DNA from: Cohnella sp. WQ 127256 | Lineage (GTDB): Bacteria; Bacillota; Bacilli; Paenibacillales; Paenibacillaceae | Length of the DNA: 64,000 nt | NCBI RefSeq assembly: GCF_024519285.1 | Contig: NZ_JAMZCY010000004.1 | Span: 124,001-188,000 of the forward strand | Reading direction: 5' to 3' | In this document: piece by piece, positions 43,398 to 51,560 of the stretch | Position numbering within the stretch: position 1 is the first letter of the stretch | Layout of the letters: every line of letters starts with the position of its first letter | The notes under the pieces: generated by a model | What the model was told of the DNA's origin: nothing | The model's database searches: none | The model's input: only the letters and a program-made list of their open reading frames with translations | Position numbers and translations under genes: made by a program

Positions 43398-44396
43398 CTA
43401 GCCCCGCTTACGGGTCATTTTATCCAGATGATCGAGCATAATCCCGGTTCCTTTAACGACGCAATGCATCGGGTCTTCCGCTATAAGCACAGGTACCTTA
43501 ATCTCGTCCGACAACAGCGCATCTAGTCCATTTAGGAGCGCACCGCCACCAGTCAGGATAACCCCACGGTCAATAATATCCGCGGATAATTCCGGTGGCG
43601 TGCGTTCTAATACAGACTTAGTCGAGGCTACGATCGACATAATAGGTTCCCACAATGCTTCACGTACTTCATCCGAATGAATCGTTACTGTGAGCGGAAG
43701 CCCCGTCACCATATCTCTACCGCGAATATCCATCTCTTCTCTACGTCCGTCGAGGTATACGGTTCCAATCTTGATCTTGATATCTTCACTCGTACGTTCG
43801 CCGATTAACAGCTTATACTTGTTCTTTATGTATCTCATAATCGCAGCATCGAACTTGTCCCCTGCGACTTTAAGAGAAGAGGCGGTTACGACGTCGCCCA
43901 TGGAAAGAACGGCAACATCCGTCGTACCTCCGCCTATATCAACTACCATATTACCGCTAGGTTGGAAAATATCCATACCCGCTCCGATCGCAGCAGCCTT
44001 CGCTTCTTCCTCAAGGAACACTTCCTTGGCGCCGCTTCTCTCAGCTGCTTCGCGGATCGCTTTCTGTTCAACCGACGTTATGTTCGTCGGTGCACAGATG
44101 AGTATTCGCGGGCGACTGTACCAGTTCTTGCCTCCAACACGTTGAATGAATGCTTTAAGCATCATATCCGTTACTTCGAAGTCGGCAATAACACCGTCTC
44201 TAAGCGGACGAATCGCAATAATATTGCCAGGGGTACGACCCACCATCCGGTGGGCTTCCTCGCCTACCGCAAGTACTCTACGGGTATCGCTCTCAATGGC
44301 AACAACAGAAGGCTCGTCGAGCACGACTCCCTTACCCTTTACGTGTATAGATACGTTCGCCGTACCTAGATCTATGCCGATGTCTTTGCTAAACAT
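43398..44396 (-). CDS. mbl: actin-like rod-shape protein Mbl
   Basis: A 332-residue MreB-family actin. DIGIDLGTANVSIHVKGKG is the phosphate-1 motif, VVDIGGGTTDVAVLSMG is phosphate-2 and ILTGGGALLNGLD the adenosine motif. It polymerises under the membrane and guides elongasome wall synthesis. Location next to spoIIID and flhO identifies it as Mbl rather than MreB or MreBH. I start at ATG 44396 (SKDIGIDLG) with GAGGG 11 bases upstream, rather than an upstream GTG. Confidence 0.95.
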   Translation of the reverse strand: MFSKDIGIDLGTANVSIHVKGKGVVLDEPSVVAIESDTRRVLAVGEEAHRMVGRTPGNIIAIRPLRDGVIADFEVTDMMLKAFIQRVGGKNWYSRPRILICAPTNITSVEQKAIREAAERSGAKEVFLEEEAKAAAIGAGMDIFQPSGNMVVDIGGGTTDVAVLSMGDVVTASSLKVAGDKFDAAIMRYIKNKYKLLIGERTSEDIKIKIGTVYLDGRREEMDIRGRDMVTGLPLTVTIHSDEVREALWEPIMSIVASTKSVLERTPPELSADIIDRGVILTGGGALLNGLDALLSDEIKVPVLIAEDPMHCVVKGTGIMLDHLDKMTRKRG

Positions 44397-44441
44397 GCGC
44401 TTATTATCCCTCACCAAATATGAAGTGTCTGCTATTGTAAT

Positions 44442-44469
44442 AGTATAATATTCGCCACTTAAGCCGCAA
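44442..44469 (-). promoter_or_regulatory. SigA-type promoter of mbl
   Basis: Minus strand -35 TTGCGG (44464-44469), 16-base spacer, -10 TATACT (44442-44447), about 46 bases upstream of the mbl ATG and inside the spoIIID-mbl gap. It would let mbl-flhO-flhP be transcribed independently of sporulation. Confidence 0.55.
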
Positions 44470-44502
44470 TTCCTTTTTTTCCAGTCGACAACTTCAGCAA
44501 AA

Positions 44503-44790
44503 TTATGCTTTTCCCGCCGTCATAACTTCCCGCTTTTTGATCGTCGTCTTCTTGTACTTGATTTTGGTTGCTTCTCCCCCCCTTAGGTGCCTGATCGACT
44601 TATGATACTCGAGTATGTGCTTTACCTGGTCCGCCAAGTCTGGATTAATCTCCGGCAGCCGCTCAGTTAGGTCCTTATGCACCGTGCTTTTGGAGACGCC
44701 GAATTCTTTAGCAATCGTACGCACCGTATGGCGCGTCTCCACAATGCATCGGCCAATCTTGATCGTGCGTTCCTTGATGTAATCGTGCAC
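44503..44790 (-). CDS. spoIIID: sporulation transcription factor SpoIIID
   Basis: A 95-residue DNA-binding protein almost identical to B. subtilis SpoIIID: HDYIKERTIKIGRCIVET, the helix-turn-helix VRTIAKEFGVSKSTVHKDL and the tail KSIRHLRGGEATKIKYKK. It switches mother-cell genes in the SigE regulon. The GTG at 44790 (giving MHDYIKERT) is the true start, with GGGAGG 7 bases upstream; a longer in-frame reading adds 18 unrelated residues. Confidence 0.96.
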   Translation of the reverse strand: MHDYIKERTIKIGRCIVETRHTVRTIAKEFGVSKSTVHKDLTERLPEINPDLADQVKHILEYHKSIRHLRGGEATKIKYKKTTIKKREVMTAGKA

Positions 44791-44822
44791 GCTCCCGCCT
44801 CCCTGCTGAAATAGATTGGTAC

Positions 44823-44850
44823 AGTATATGAGGAGCGCGGTCACTTATTC
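44823..44850 (-). promoter_or_regulatory. SigE-type promoter of spoIIID
   Basis: Minus strand -35 GAATAAG (44844-44850), 13-base spacer, -10 CATATACT (44823-44830). This fits the mother-cell SigE consensus (KMATATT, 13-15 bases, CATACAHT) at 6 of 7 and 7 of 8 positions and lies 33 bases before the spoIIID start. SigE control of spoIIID is established in B. subtilis. Confidence 0.7.
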
Positions 44851-44941
44851 TAGGTTGCCAAGCCTTACAAGCTAGGAAAGTCCTTTTTTTGACTCAATTT
44901 ATAGGTCCAACAGGCTCTACTGTGCATCTTTAGCCCTAAGA

Positions 44942-44976
44942 AAAAAGACAGAAGGGGTTTCCCCTTCCGTCTTTTA
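44942..44976 (-). terminator. intrinsic terminator after the HD-GYP gene
   Basis: AAAAGACaGAAGGGG paired with CCCCTTCcGTCTTTT (one mismatch), 3-base loop, T-run on the minus strand, 17 bases after the stop at 44993. It isolates spoIIID from upstream transcription. Confidence 0.92.
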
Positions 44977-44992
44977 GGACAGGTATATTCGT

Positions 44993-46126
44993 TTATTTGT
45001 CGGCTTTTCCAACGATCACGATATTCATATGCTGTTGCAAGTCCAGCAAATATGGAATTTCAGTTGCCAAACCATCTGCATCGCAATAAATTTGTACGAT
45101 CGGACGTTGAATAGGTCGACCCGCAGTCTCCATGACCCTAGCCAGCTGTCCACTACTAAGCCTCACAAGCGTTGAAACCGGATAAATGATGACGTGTTTC
45201 AGGAAATCCTCGATTAACCCTTTTTCAAATTCATAATTGCCCGAAGCAAATAGGTACTCTATCGCTTCCCCTGGGCCATAAGCATTCCGATGATGACGAG
45301 GAGAACCTATCGCGTTATACACATCTGCAATGCCGACGATTTGTGCGAATTCAGGGATGTTATCTTTCGTCATCCCTAAAGGATAGCCCGAACCCCGGTA
45401 ACGCTCATGATGGAGTAAAGCGCATTGAGCAGACGCTATGGGAATTTCCTTAATCCCTTTCAACACTCTATAACCTTCGTTTGTGTGCTGACGAAGGATG
45501 TTGAGCTCCGATTCTTTCAGATCACGATTCACCTTCGTGAAATCCGTAGGCAATCGGGTCATACCAATATCACAAAACAAAGCTCCTACAGATAACTCAT
45601 AGAGCTTCGCACTATCATAATTTTTGGCAGTCCCCATGATACTGGAGCAAAGCGTCACATTAAGAGCATGCTCGAACAACATACGATCTGTCAAAATCAT
45701 GACACCTAGCTCTTCAGCCAACGCGGGCTGCGAGGTGATCTCCATGAGAATATCTCGAAACTGTTGTCGGAAGGTTGCTTCCGGAAATGGGAGAATAATA
45801 TGATCCAGCAATAAACTTCTATCAATAAATTCCGTGACGAGCCCTATCGCTTCCTTACGAGAAGCTTCATTATTCTTCATCTCATTGATATCTTGACGAA
45901 CCCACGAATCAACAACTAAAGATCGCTTTTTCTTAACGAGCTCAGCTTCCTCAGCTATCACGGAATCACTCAAATGAACGTGCTTAACCCTGAGCGTTCT
46001 AAGTCTATTGATATATTGCTCTGTAAGAATAGTACCCGCTTCTAGCATAACTACACCGTTATTCCCTTGAACCGACTTCTCTAGTAGGTCTCCGATCTTC
46101 AGTTCCGATACACCAACAATTCTCAT
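44993..46126 (-). CDS. HD-GYP domain protein with degenerate HD pair
   Basis: A 377-residue protein. Residues 1-130 form an N-terminal domain typical of Paenibacillaceae HD-GYP proteins (VGVSELKIGDLLEKSVQGN). Residues about 150-320 are the HD-GYP domain: EHALNVTLCSS, LRQHTNEGYRVL, LLHHERYRGSGYPLG (the GYP motif intact) and IADVYNAIGSPRHHR. The eponymous HD pair is altered: LHDIGK of active enzymes is LFCDIGM here, losing the His and Lys. HD-GYP proteins hydrolyse cyclic di-GMP; loss of a metal ligand makes activity doubtful, so it may bind instead. It has its own terminator. Confidence 0.85.
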   Translation of the reverse strand: MRIVGVSELKIGDLLEKSVQGNNGVVMLEAGTILTEQYINRLRTLRVKHVHLSDSVIAEEAELVKKKRSLVVDSWVRQDINEMKNNEASRKEAIGLVTEFIDRSLLLDHIILPFPEATFRQQFRDILMEITSQPALAEELGVMILTDRMLFEHALNVTLCSSIMGTAKNYDSAKLYELSVGALFCDIGMTRLPTDFTKVNRDLKESELNILRQHTNEGYRVLKGIKEIPIASAQCALLHHERYRGSGYPLGMTKDNIPEFAQIVGIADVYNAIGSPRHHRNAYGPGEAIEYLFASGNYEFEKGLIEDFLKHVIIYPVSTLVRLSSGQLARVMETAGRPIQRPIVQIYCDADGLATEIPYLLDLQQHMNIVIVGKADK

Positions 46127-46222
46127 GGTTCTCTACCTCTCCATCGGAATCTACTGAGCCACTATCATCTTTGGTAAAAATTATGACATATTTAGTCTAT
46201 TGTTGTCGAGATTGCAATAAAA

Positions 46223-46267
46223 ATAGAACAATTCTATCGCAGCTTATGCGATAGAATTGTTCTATTC
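46223..46267 (-). terminator. 20-bp perfect hairpin terminator after spoIIQ
   Basis: AATAGAACAATTCTATCGCA (46223-46242) pairs perfectly with 46248-46267 around a 5-base loop. On the minus strand it ends in a TTTTTATT run, 14 bases after the spoIIQ stop. It may fire in both directions. Confidence 0.92.
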
Positions 46268-46280
46268 TTTCATCATTTTC

Positions 46281-47018
46281 TTACTTCGCAGCTTTAATCA
46301 AAGTGCTTGGATTAACAGAAAGACCGTTGTTGAGTACTTCGAAATGTACGTGAACGACTTCTTGCGGTTCCAGTTCGCTCTGGCCTGCAGAAGCGATCAC
46401 GTCTCCTTGCTCGATTTCGTCGCCAACTTGAACTTTAAGGTCGGTCAAGCTTTGGTAGACAGTGACTAATCCTTGCGGATGCTCAATCTGCACCTCGTAT
46501 CCGTTTGTCGGCGTTTGGCCGGCAACCGTTACCTTACCGCTTAGAGCAGCTAGGACATCGAATGACTTGGCGTCCTTGCGTGCCAAATCCGTAGCCATAT
46601 GTGCCGAGAAGGTGCTATTGTACTCTACCATAGCTGCCTCTCGTTCTTGCACAGGAGCCGTTGCATCATAGAACGGAACAATCGTAGTCATGTCTTCCAT
46701 TTTGTTTACTGGCCACCGAAGTGTTTCTCCGTTAGCCATTACTGCTGTTGCTGCTGGACTTGATTGCCCTTCAGCGGCCGCTTCGCTCTCGACACCTGTT
46801 AGACCAGGAACAGCTCCCGGATCTTTTGAACTCGTTCCCGAATTCATCCAGAGAATCGTAACGATAATTGCTGCCGCGGCCATGTAAGCTGCAGGGAATA
46901 CCCAGCGCTTGGAAAGGAACTTCTTCCATCCGGTAGGCCTGACAGCGGGAGACGAACCCGCAATCGACTTGTGCGACTCTTCCATTTTACGTGGTGTTTT
47001 GTTACTTCCATCATTCAT
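46281..47018 (-). CDS. spoIIQ: SpoIIQ-type M23/LytM protein
   Basis: A 245-residue forespore membrane protein. One helix (VFPAAYMAAAAIIVTILW) follows a basic cytoplasmic segment. The extracellular LytM domain occupies the C-terminal 140 residues with LRWPVNKMED, FSAHMATDLA and VVHVHFEVLN. In B. subtilis SpoIIQ binds SpoIIIAH across the septum and lacks one metal ligand; here the H-x3-D and HxH zinc ligands all appear present, so it may still cut peptidoglycan. The ATG at 47018 has GAGGTGA 8 bases upstream. Confidence 0.9.
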   Translation of the reverse strand: MNDGSNKTPRKMEESHKSIAGSSPAVRPTGWKKFLSKRWVFPAAYMAAAAIIVTILWMNSGTSSKDPGAVPGLTGVESEAAAEGQSSPAATAVMANGETLRWPVNKMEDMTTIVPFYDATAPVQEREAAMVEYNSTFSAHMATDLARKDAKSFDVLAALSGKVTVAGQTPTNGYEVQIEHPQGLVTVYQSLTDLKVQVGDEIEQGDVIASAGQSELEPQEVVHVHFEVLNNGLSVNPSTLIKAAK

Positions 47019-47040
47019 TATTATCATCACCTCAGTAACC

Positions 47041-47069
47041 CATTGTTGCCAGGTTAAGAGGTTTTATAC
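47041..47069 (-). promoter_or_regulatory. SigF-type promoter of spoIIQ
   Basis: Minus strand -35 GTATA (47065-47069), 14-base spacer, -10 GGCAACAATG (47041-47050). This matches the forespore consensus (GYWTA, about 15 bases, GGNRANAHTR) and lies 22 bases upstream of the spoIIQ ATG. spoIIQ is SigF-dependent in B. subtilis. Confidence 0.7.
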
Positions 47070-47121
47070 CTGTTTACTTTGAAAGATTACAATATTTATA
47101 ACATACCAGTCTCTAATCTCA

Positions 47122-48222
47122 TTACTGATAGCTGCTCAATAGCTTCGAAACTTCCTCCAGGTCGATTCCAGAATAATAGTATTCGATGATCTGACGAGCC
47201 GAATAACCCTCTTTCGCCATCCCTTCCGCCCCCCATTGACTCATCCCAACCCCATGCCCGCTGCCATATGTAGTTACATAAATCTTGTTATCTTTAATCT
47301 TCCAATCGAATGCAGCAGATCGCAGCCCTAATCTACGACGAACTTCCACTCCAGTAAGTTCTTCCGATCCCACTAACAACCGCTTAACTCTGTGTCCACC
47401 AGTCAAATCTAGAATGCGTATCGCCTTCGTCCCTGCTTGGCTTGCATTAACTGAGACGGATTCGACACCTAACTGAGTATAGAAATCTTCTAAAGACATC
47501 TCTACCGTCTCTTCGGCTCTCGGGGATTCTTCCTTATCCCATGGGCTAGCTACTGAACGCAAGTAGGGAAGCTTTGTCGAGAAAACCTCCTCCGAATCCT
47601 CTGTAAACCCATTACTTGTTGAGAAAAATAGAGCTTCTATCGGCTCATCACGATAAACAATGATTTTACCCTTAGTCCCCTTGACCGCCTCTTCTACTTT
47701 TAACACACCTTCCCTATCCTCTTGTTTCAATTGCTGCATTTCAGATAAAGAACGATATACTTGATGGGTTTGCGTATCCGTTACATCTGCGTTGCCTACC
47801 GGCACCCCTGTGCGATCATTCAGCCATAGCTTTCGAACAATATATGTTCGAGCTGCTAACGCCTGGGCTTGCATTGCTGCTGGTTCGAAATCTAAAGGCA
47901 TCTCCGCAGCAACTACCCCTTGGACATAAGCTTCAAGTGAAACTGTCTCCACTGTCTGAGACTCTGACAAATACACTCTTATATTAGGTTGTCCCTTATT
48001 GAAGTCCGCTTGGGAGCCAGAAGAGTTCTCTATTGACTGATTCTCAGCTAAACTCTCAGTTGACCTCACCGTCTTCGATAGCAACGATGCTGGTTGCTCA
48101 TTATTTAGACCTGTCGCTATTCCACCTGAATTCATTGTCCCCCCGCCATGCAGCACAAGCCACAGCATCATAGACATTAGCGCTCCACATGCGAATGAGA
48201 ACCAAAGCTTTCTCGGCTTCAC
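47122..48222 (-). CDS. spoIID: stage II sporulation lytic transglycosylase SpoIID
   Basis: A 366-residue protein. It has an N-terminal membrane anchor (LWFSFACGALMSMMLWLVL), a low-complexity linker, then the SpoIID domain with the catalytic Glu in VQGVVAAEMPLDFEPAAMQA and the C-terminal motif TTYGSGHGVGMSQWGAEGMA. It cuts denuded glycan strands during engulfment with SpoIIP and SpoIIM. The GTG at 48222 (VKPRKLW) has GGGGTG upstream; the longer reading from 48312 adds 30 residues without support. A SigE promoter is expected upstream, but I could not find a convincing -10. Confidence 0.93.
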   Translation of the reverse strand: MKPRKLWFSFACGALMSMMLWLVLHGGGTMNSGGIATGLNNEQPASLLSKTVRSTESLAENQSIENSSGSQADFNKGQPNIRVYLSESQTVETVSLEAYVQGVVAAEMPLDFEPAAMQAQALAARTYIVRKLWLNDRTGVPVGNADVTDTQTHQVYRSLSEMQQLKQEDREGVLKVEEAVKGTKGKIIVYRDEPIEALFFSTSNGFTEDSEEVFSTKLPYLRSVASPWDKEESPRAEETVEMSLEDFYTQLGVESVSVNASQAGTKAIRILDLTGGHRVKRLLVGSEELTGVEVRRRLGLRSAAFDWKIKDNKIYVTTYGSGHGVGMSQWGAEGMAKEGYSARQIIEYYYSGIDLEEVSKLLSSYQ

Positions 48223-48439
48223 CGGCCCACCCCAGCTGATTATCAATTTTCGGAGGCAGGTAGCCAATAGTTGTAAGTATAACTTCCCATGCCCGCCAAC
48301 CGATGCTTTCAAAATATGCGAGATTCAGAACAGGTAGAACCTAGTTCTCCGTCCACCAGAATCTGATAATCCTCTCATTTTCCTCTCCACGTATCTCTGC
48401 GTCTCCCTCTCTATCACCCTCGTACTCTCTGTCGTTTTG

Positions 48440-48553
48440 CCTTTTCACGGTATCCCCTTGGCTCAGGTTCCTTCGTTCCTCTCCTTTTCACGGTATCCCT
48501 TTGGCTCAGATTCCTTCGATCCTCTCCTTTTCACGGTATCCCTTTGGCTCAGG
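48440..48553. repeat. 43-bp tandem repeats, 2.6 units
   Basis: Units begin at 48440, 48483 and 48526 with an exact 43-base period. Each starts CCTTTTCACGGTATCCC, then YTTGGCTCAG, and the first two continue TTCCTTCG. The core is the dispersed repeat seen inverted at 49739-49766 and around csaB. The remaining parts of 48223-48439 and 48554-48600 hold only pyrimidine-rich sequence and the 5' side of spoIID. Confidence 0.9.
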
Positions 48554-48601
48554 TATTCACACAATACTTAACTCTAATTTGTTAAATATTGTAACACCCT
48601 C

Positions 48602-48650
48602 TTTAAATCTAACCCCAAGTTTGGTATTATAAAAATAAGAACAAACGTTC
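48602..48650 (+). promoter_or_regulatory. promoter with LexA (SOS) box for the transposase-like gene
   Basis: Plus strand -35 TTTAAA (48602-48607), 17-base spacer, -10 TATTAT (48625-48630), then GAACAAACGTTC at 48639-48650. The last element matches the Gram-positive LexA/DinR operator core GAACRNRYGTTY at every position and would cover the transcription start. Repression by LexA is inferred from this match. Confidence 0.65.
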
Positions 48651-48680
48651 TATTTCTTTCGGAAAAAGGAGCATCATTCG

Positions 48681-49619
48681 ATGAGCTTGAGACTAGAGGC
48701 CGAGGCTTTCAGTGCATTCTGTAACCGATTTGACAAGGAAGAAGTGTGTATTATCGCCCTTTTCGAAGCCAAGTGGCCAAACGGATTTCACTGCCCTCAC
48801 TGTCAGCACCCTAGTTACTATCTCATCTCTACGCGAAGACTACCTCTATATGAATGTCGTTCCTGCAAAACGCAAACCTCTCTAATAAAAGAAACAGTAA
48901 TGGAAGGGAGCCGAACTTCACTCCGACTGTGGTTTCAAGCTATCTATCTCCATTCAAGATCTAGCAGCGTCAATGCACTTCAATTATCAGACCTCATCGG
49001 AGTCACCTACAAGACCGCCTGGCTTATTTGTCATAAAATCCGCCACGCAATGAGTCGTACGGATTCTGCACATTTATTAACTGGGATCGTCCGAGTCACA
49101 GATGGAATCTATTGCAAGCGAATAACTTCAACGTTCGATTGGCACAAACAAGAGCAGCCCATTCTTATAGGTGCATCCAACGATGAAGTCGGAAATATCG
49201 GATACATTAAAATAAAGCTCCAGTCCAAGCTTCCTTTACGAGACAAATATGATTGCCCTGATACTCAACCATTCCTACGCAATCACGTCGATCCTCTAGC
49301 CACCAAGAACACGATAATAACTAGAAGATATCGGCGATATGGAAAACCGATAGACAAGACCTTAGTCATGGAAAGCCATCATGCGACCTGGTGGATAGGA
49401 CGTTTATTTAGAGGTGTTGGCCCTAAGCACTTGCAAGCATATTTAGATCAGTATTGTTACCTTTCCAATCATGGAATCGAGGTAGTGTTCAACCATCTCT
49501 TAGACGCCTGCTCTACAACGCATACAATTATCTACTCAGTTCTGATTGGCCGTTCGACTACGATACGCTCCTTGAAACGATTACGAAATTCCGTTCGAGT
49601 ATCACAACAAACCGGGTAA
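48681..49619 (+). CDS. IS1595-type transposase-like protein, active site degenerate
   Basis: The only plus-strand gene in the window, 312 residues. The N-terminal zinc ribbon is intact (Cys38-x2-Cys41 and Cys59-x2-Cys62), followed by the helical TETVMEGSRTSLR-type region and LIGVTYKTAWLICHKIRHAM, as in IS1595-family transposases. The DDE region is poor: VEVDETYIGG of active enzymes reads VRVTDGIYCK (Asp141), and the second acidic motif is TKNTIITRRYRRY with no Asp. The end HLQAYLDQYCY and FNHLLDACSTTHT is recognisable. AAGGAG lies 9 bases before the ATG. It may be a decayed insertion sequence or a retained DNA-binding protein; the intact frame and promoter favour retention. Confidence 0.75.
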   Translation: MSLRLEAEAFSAFCNRFDKEEVCIIALFEAKWPNGFHCPHCQHPSYYLISTRRLPLYECRSCKTQTSLIKETVMEGSRTSLRLWFQAIYLHSRSSSVNALQLSDLIGVTYKTAWLICHKIRHAMSRTDSAHLLTGIVRVTDGIYCKRITSTFDWHKQEQPILIGASNDEVGNIGYIKIKLQSKLPLRDKYDCPDTQPFLRNHVDPLATKNTIITRRYRRYGKPIDKTLVMESHHATWWIGRLFRGVGPKHLQAYLDQYCYLSNHGIEVVFNHLLDACSTTHTIIYSVLIGRSTTIRSLKRLRNSVRVSQQTG

Positions 49620-49940
49620 ACAATCTTCTAGATACAAAGAGCGATCTACTCTGGTACTATACCGATGACTTATCTAGTATCTGCAGTTGCTCTTGCAGTT
49701 GCTCTTGCACCCCACTGCCCCCCCCCTCTATTCACCTTCCTGAGCGAAGGGGATACCGTCAAAAGGGATAAAACCACAAAGGAGAACCAAGAAGCAGCCC
49801 TCGACAAAGCCTATTTCATATAAAAACCAATACAGAAAAATCCCCAAGCCAGAAATAGGCAAGGGGATCAATATTAGGCAATATAACAGATAAGTATAAG
49901 AACAAGCATTTCATTATCGACGTATTTGCAAATCCGAAAA
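49620..49940. repeat. 321-bp gap with inverted copy of the dispersed repeat
   Basis: CCTGAGCGAAGGGGATACCG at 49739-49758, extended to TCAAAAGG at 49766, is the inverted counterpart of the 48440-48553 units (28 bases, about 24 identical). A 12-base direct duplication TGCAGTTGCTCT is at 49682-49705 and a C-run at 49718-49726. The murA terminator occupies the end of the gap. Confidence 0.8.
49836..49868 (-). terminator. intrinsic terminator of murA
   Basis: Minus strand GATCCCC and GCC pair with GGC and GGGGATT around a 7-base loop with a TT/TT internal mismatch, followed by T5. It lies 73 bases after the murA stop. Confidence 0.8.
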
Positions 49941-51326
49941 TTAAGCGAGCGTCGGTTGAATGTTGCGGATTCCGATTTCTGTCGGTGCCGCTGAGCGATG
50001 TTCTAATTGCTGAAGCAGATTTTCCGGTTTTAGAGAAGCTTGCTCAGATTCCTCCAGAACATCTTCTGGAGAAGGTGCACGATAAATATCTGCACCAAGT
50101 GCAGCAAATTTATTCACAATGTCCATGTAACCACGTTCAATGTGATGGATTCCGCTCACTTCAGTACTTCCATCCGCCACCAAGGCAGCACATATGAGCG
50201 CAGCTCCTGCTCTCAGATCAGTCGCACATACGCTAGCTCCGGACAATTTGGCGCCACCTGTAACAATGGCGGTACGTCCATCCACTTTAATCTCGGCACC
50301 CATTTTGATCAATTCATCCACGTGCATGAACCGATTCTCAAACACAGTTTCCGTAACAATGCTCGTTCCGTCAGCAGCTAACAGAAGAGTCATCATCTGC
50401 GCTTGCATATCTGTCGGGAAACCTGGATATGGCAATGTCTTAACATCCACCGCACGCAGTGGGTTAATGGCTTTTACACGAATTCCGTTCTCGTCACATT
50501 CGACGACAACACCCATCTCTTCCAATTTAGCAACAATTGGCCCCAGATGATCGCGAATTGCACCTTCAACATACACATCTCCACCCGTAATAGCCGCAGC
50601 AATCATGAAAGTTCCCGCTTCGACCCGATCAGGAATTACGTGATGCTCCGCACCATGAAGCTGCTCAACACCCTCAATACGAATAATGCCTGTACCCGCT
50701 CCGCGGACTTTAGCTCCCATTGCATTAAGGAAATTAGCAAGGTCCACGATTTCCGGTTCTTTAGCTGCATTCTCGATAATTGTCGTTCCGATTGCGGTAG
50801 TGGCTGCCATCATAATATTTTCTGTAGCACCTACGCTTGCAATATCCAAGTAAATTCTTGCACCGCGTAATTTACCTTCCACACTCGCTTCAATGGAGCC
50901 TTGACCGAATCCGATCTCCGCACCCATCGCTTCAAAGCCTTTTAAATGTTGGTCAATGGGACGCGTTCCAATTGCGCAGCCACCCGGAAGAGAAATAGTT
51001 ACTTTCCCCAAACGTGCCAGCAATGGACCCATAACCAAGAATGAAGCTCGCATTTTTCTAACTAATTCATATGGCGCTTCACAGGAAGTCAGTGATTCAG
51101 CATTTAATTTTACAGTTCCGTCACCTTGCTGGGCATTTACACCCAAAGCGGCAAGCACTTGCAAGATGTTCTTAACATCGTCCAAGGCGGGAGCATCATG
51201 AATGACACTGGACCCCTTCTCCGCTAATAATGCAGCGGCCAGGATCGGAAGAACGGAATTTTTAGCGCCGTGCACGCGGACTGTTCCCGATAGGACACGT
51301 CCGCCGCGGACGATGATTTTGCTCAT
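49941..51326 (-). CDS. murA: UDP-GlcNAc 1-carboxyvinyltransferase
   Basis: A 461-residue EPSP-synthase-fold enzyme. [20 protein letters not shown] is the N-terminal motif with the conserved Lys, [20 protein letters not shown] holds the catalytic Cys, and [13 protein letters not shown] and [15 protein letters not shown] are further family marks. It makes UDP-GlcNAc-enolpyruvate, the first committed step of peptidoglycan synthesis. The position next to spoIID matches murAA of Bacillus. The last 35 residues (from PSPEDVLEE) are a polar extension beyond the usual end. GAGGG lies 8 bases before the ATG. Confidence 0.96.
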   Translation of the reverse strand: MSKIIVRGGRVLSGTVRVHGAKNSVLPILAAALLAEKGSSVIHDAPALDDVKNILQVLAALGVNAQQGDGTVKLNAESLTSCEAPYELVRKMRASFLVMGPLLARLGKVTISLPGGCAIGTRPIDQHLKGFEAMGAEIGFGQGSIEASVEGKLRGARIYLDIASVGATENIMMAATTAIGTTIIENAAKEPEIVDLANFLNAMGAKVRGAGTGIIRIEGVEQLHGAEHHVIPDRVEAGTFMIAAAITGGDVYVEGAIRDHLGPIVAKLEEMGVVVECDENGIRVKAINPLRAVDVKTLPYPGFPTDMQAQMMTLLLAADGTSIVTETVFENRFMHVDELIKMGAEIKVDGRTAIVTGGAKLSGASVCATDLRAGAALICAALVADGSTEVSGIHHIERGYMDIVNKFAALGADIYRAPSPEDVLEESEQASLKPENLLQQLEHRSAAPTEIGIRNIQPTLA

Positions 51327-51560
51327 GGGTGGTTCCCTCCGCGCGTTATAGATTCATTCCGATGCTTCAGCATGACAACTAAAGCACGAAAAACCCAAAT
51401 TTTATCATACCACTTAGTCCGCCATAGACACAAGCGGCATTTTCTGGGGTTATCCCTTACTTTTCGACTTCATTCGTCCACTTGATGATCAGATTGTACG
51501 TTTTGAATATTATTACCCATTCTTATCATTCCGTCGCATCCATTTTGAAAAAATACGACA

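Noticed and set aside
43690-44145. 151-codon open frame on the plus strand inside mbl
   Set aside because: Antisense to a highly conserved actin-like gene; Ser/Pro/Thr-rich translation without a ribosome site or known motif.
48223-48340. SigE promoter of spoIID
   Set aside because: GCATATT near 48326 fits the -35 but no matching -10 lies 13-15 bases downstream.
35997-48553. CRISPR array
   Set aside because: Repeats at 36 kb are only two and a half copies, and those at 48.4 kb are contiguous with no spacers; no cas genes are present.
48440-49766. Standard IS1595 terminal inverted repeats
   Set aside because: The flanking repeats also occur away from any transposase and do not resemble the usual GG-starting IS1595 ends, so a simple insertion sequence is not claimed.
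49454-49771. Second frame overlapping the 3' end of the transposase gene, suggesting a frameshift
   Set aside because: The original frame keeps the IS1595-type ending FNHLLDACSTTHT, so a frameshift before it is unlikely; one after about 49540 cannot be excluded.
50403-50870. 155-codon open frame on the plus strand inside murA
   Set aside because: Antisense shadow of murA; His/Cys-rich composition typical of reverse-strand reading.
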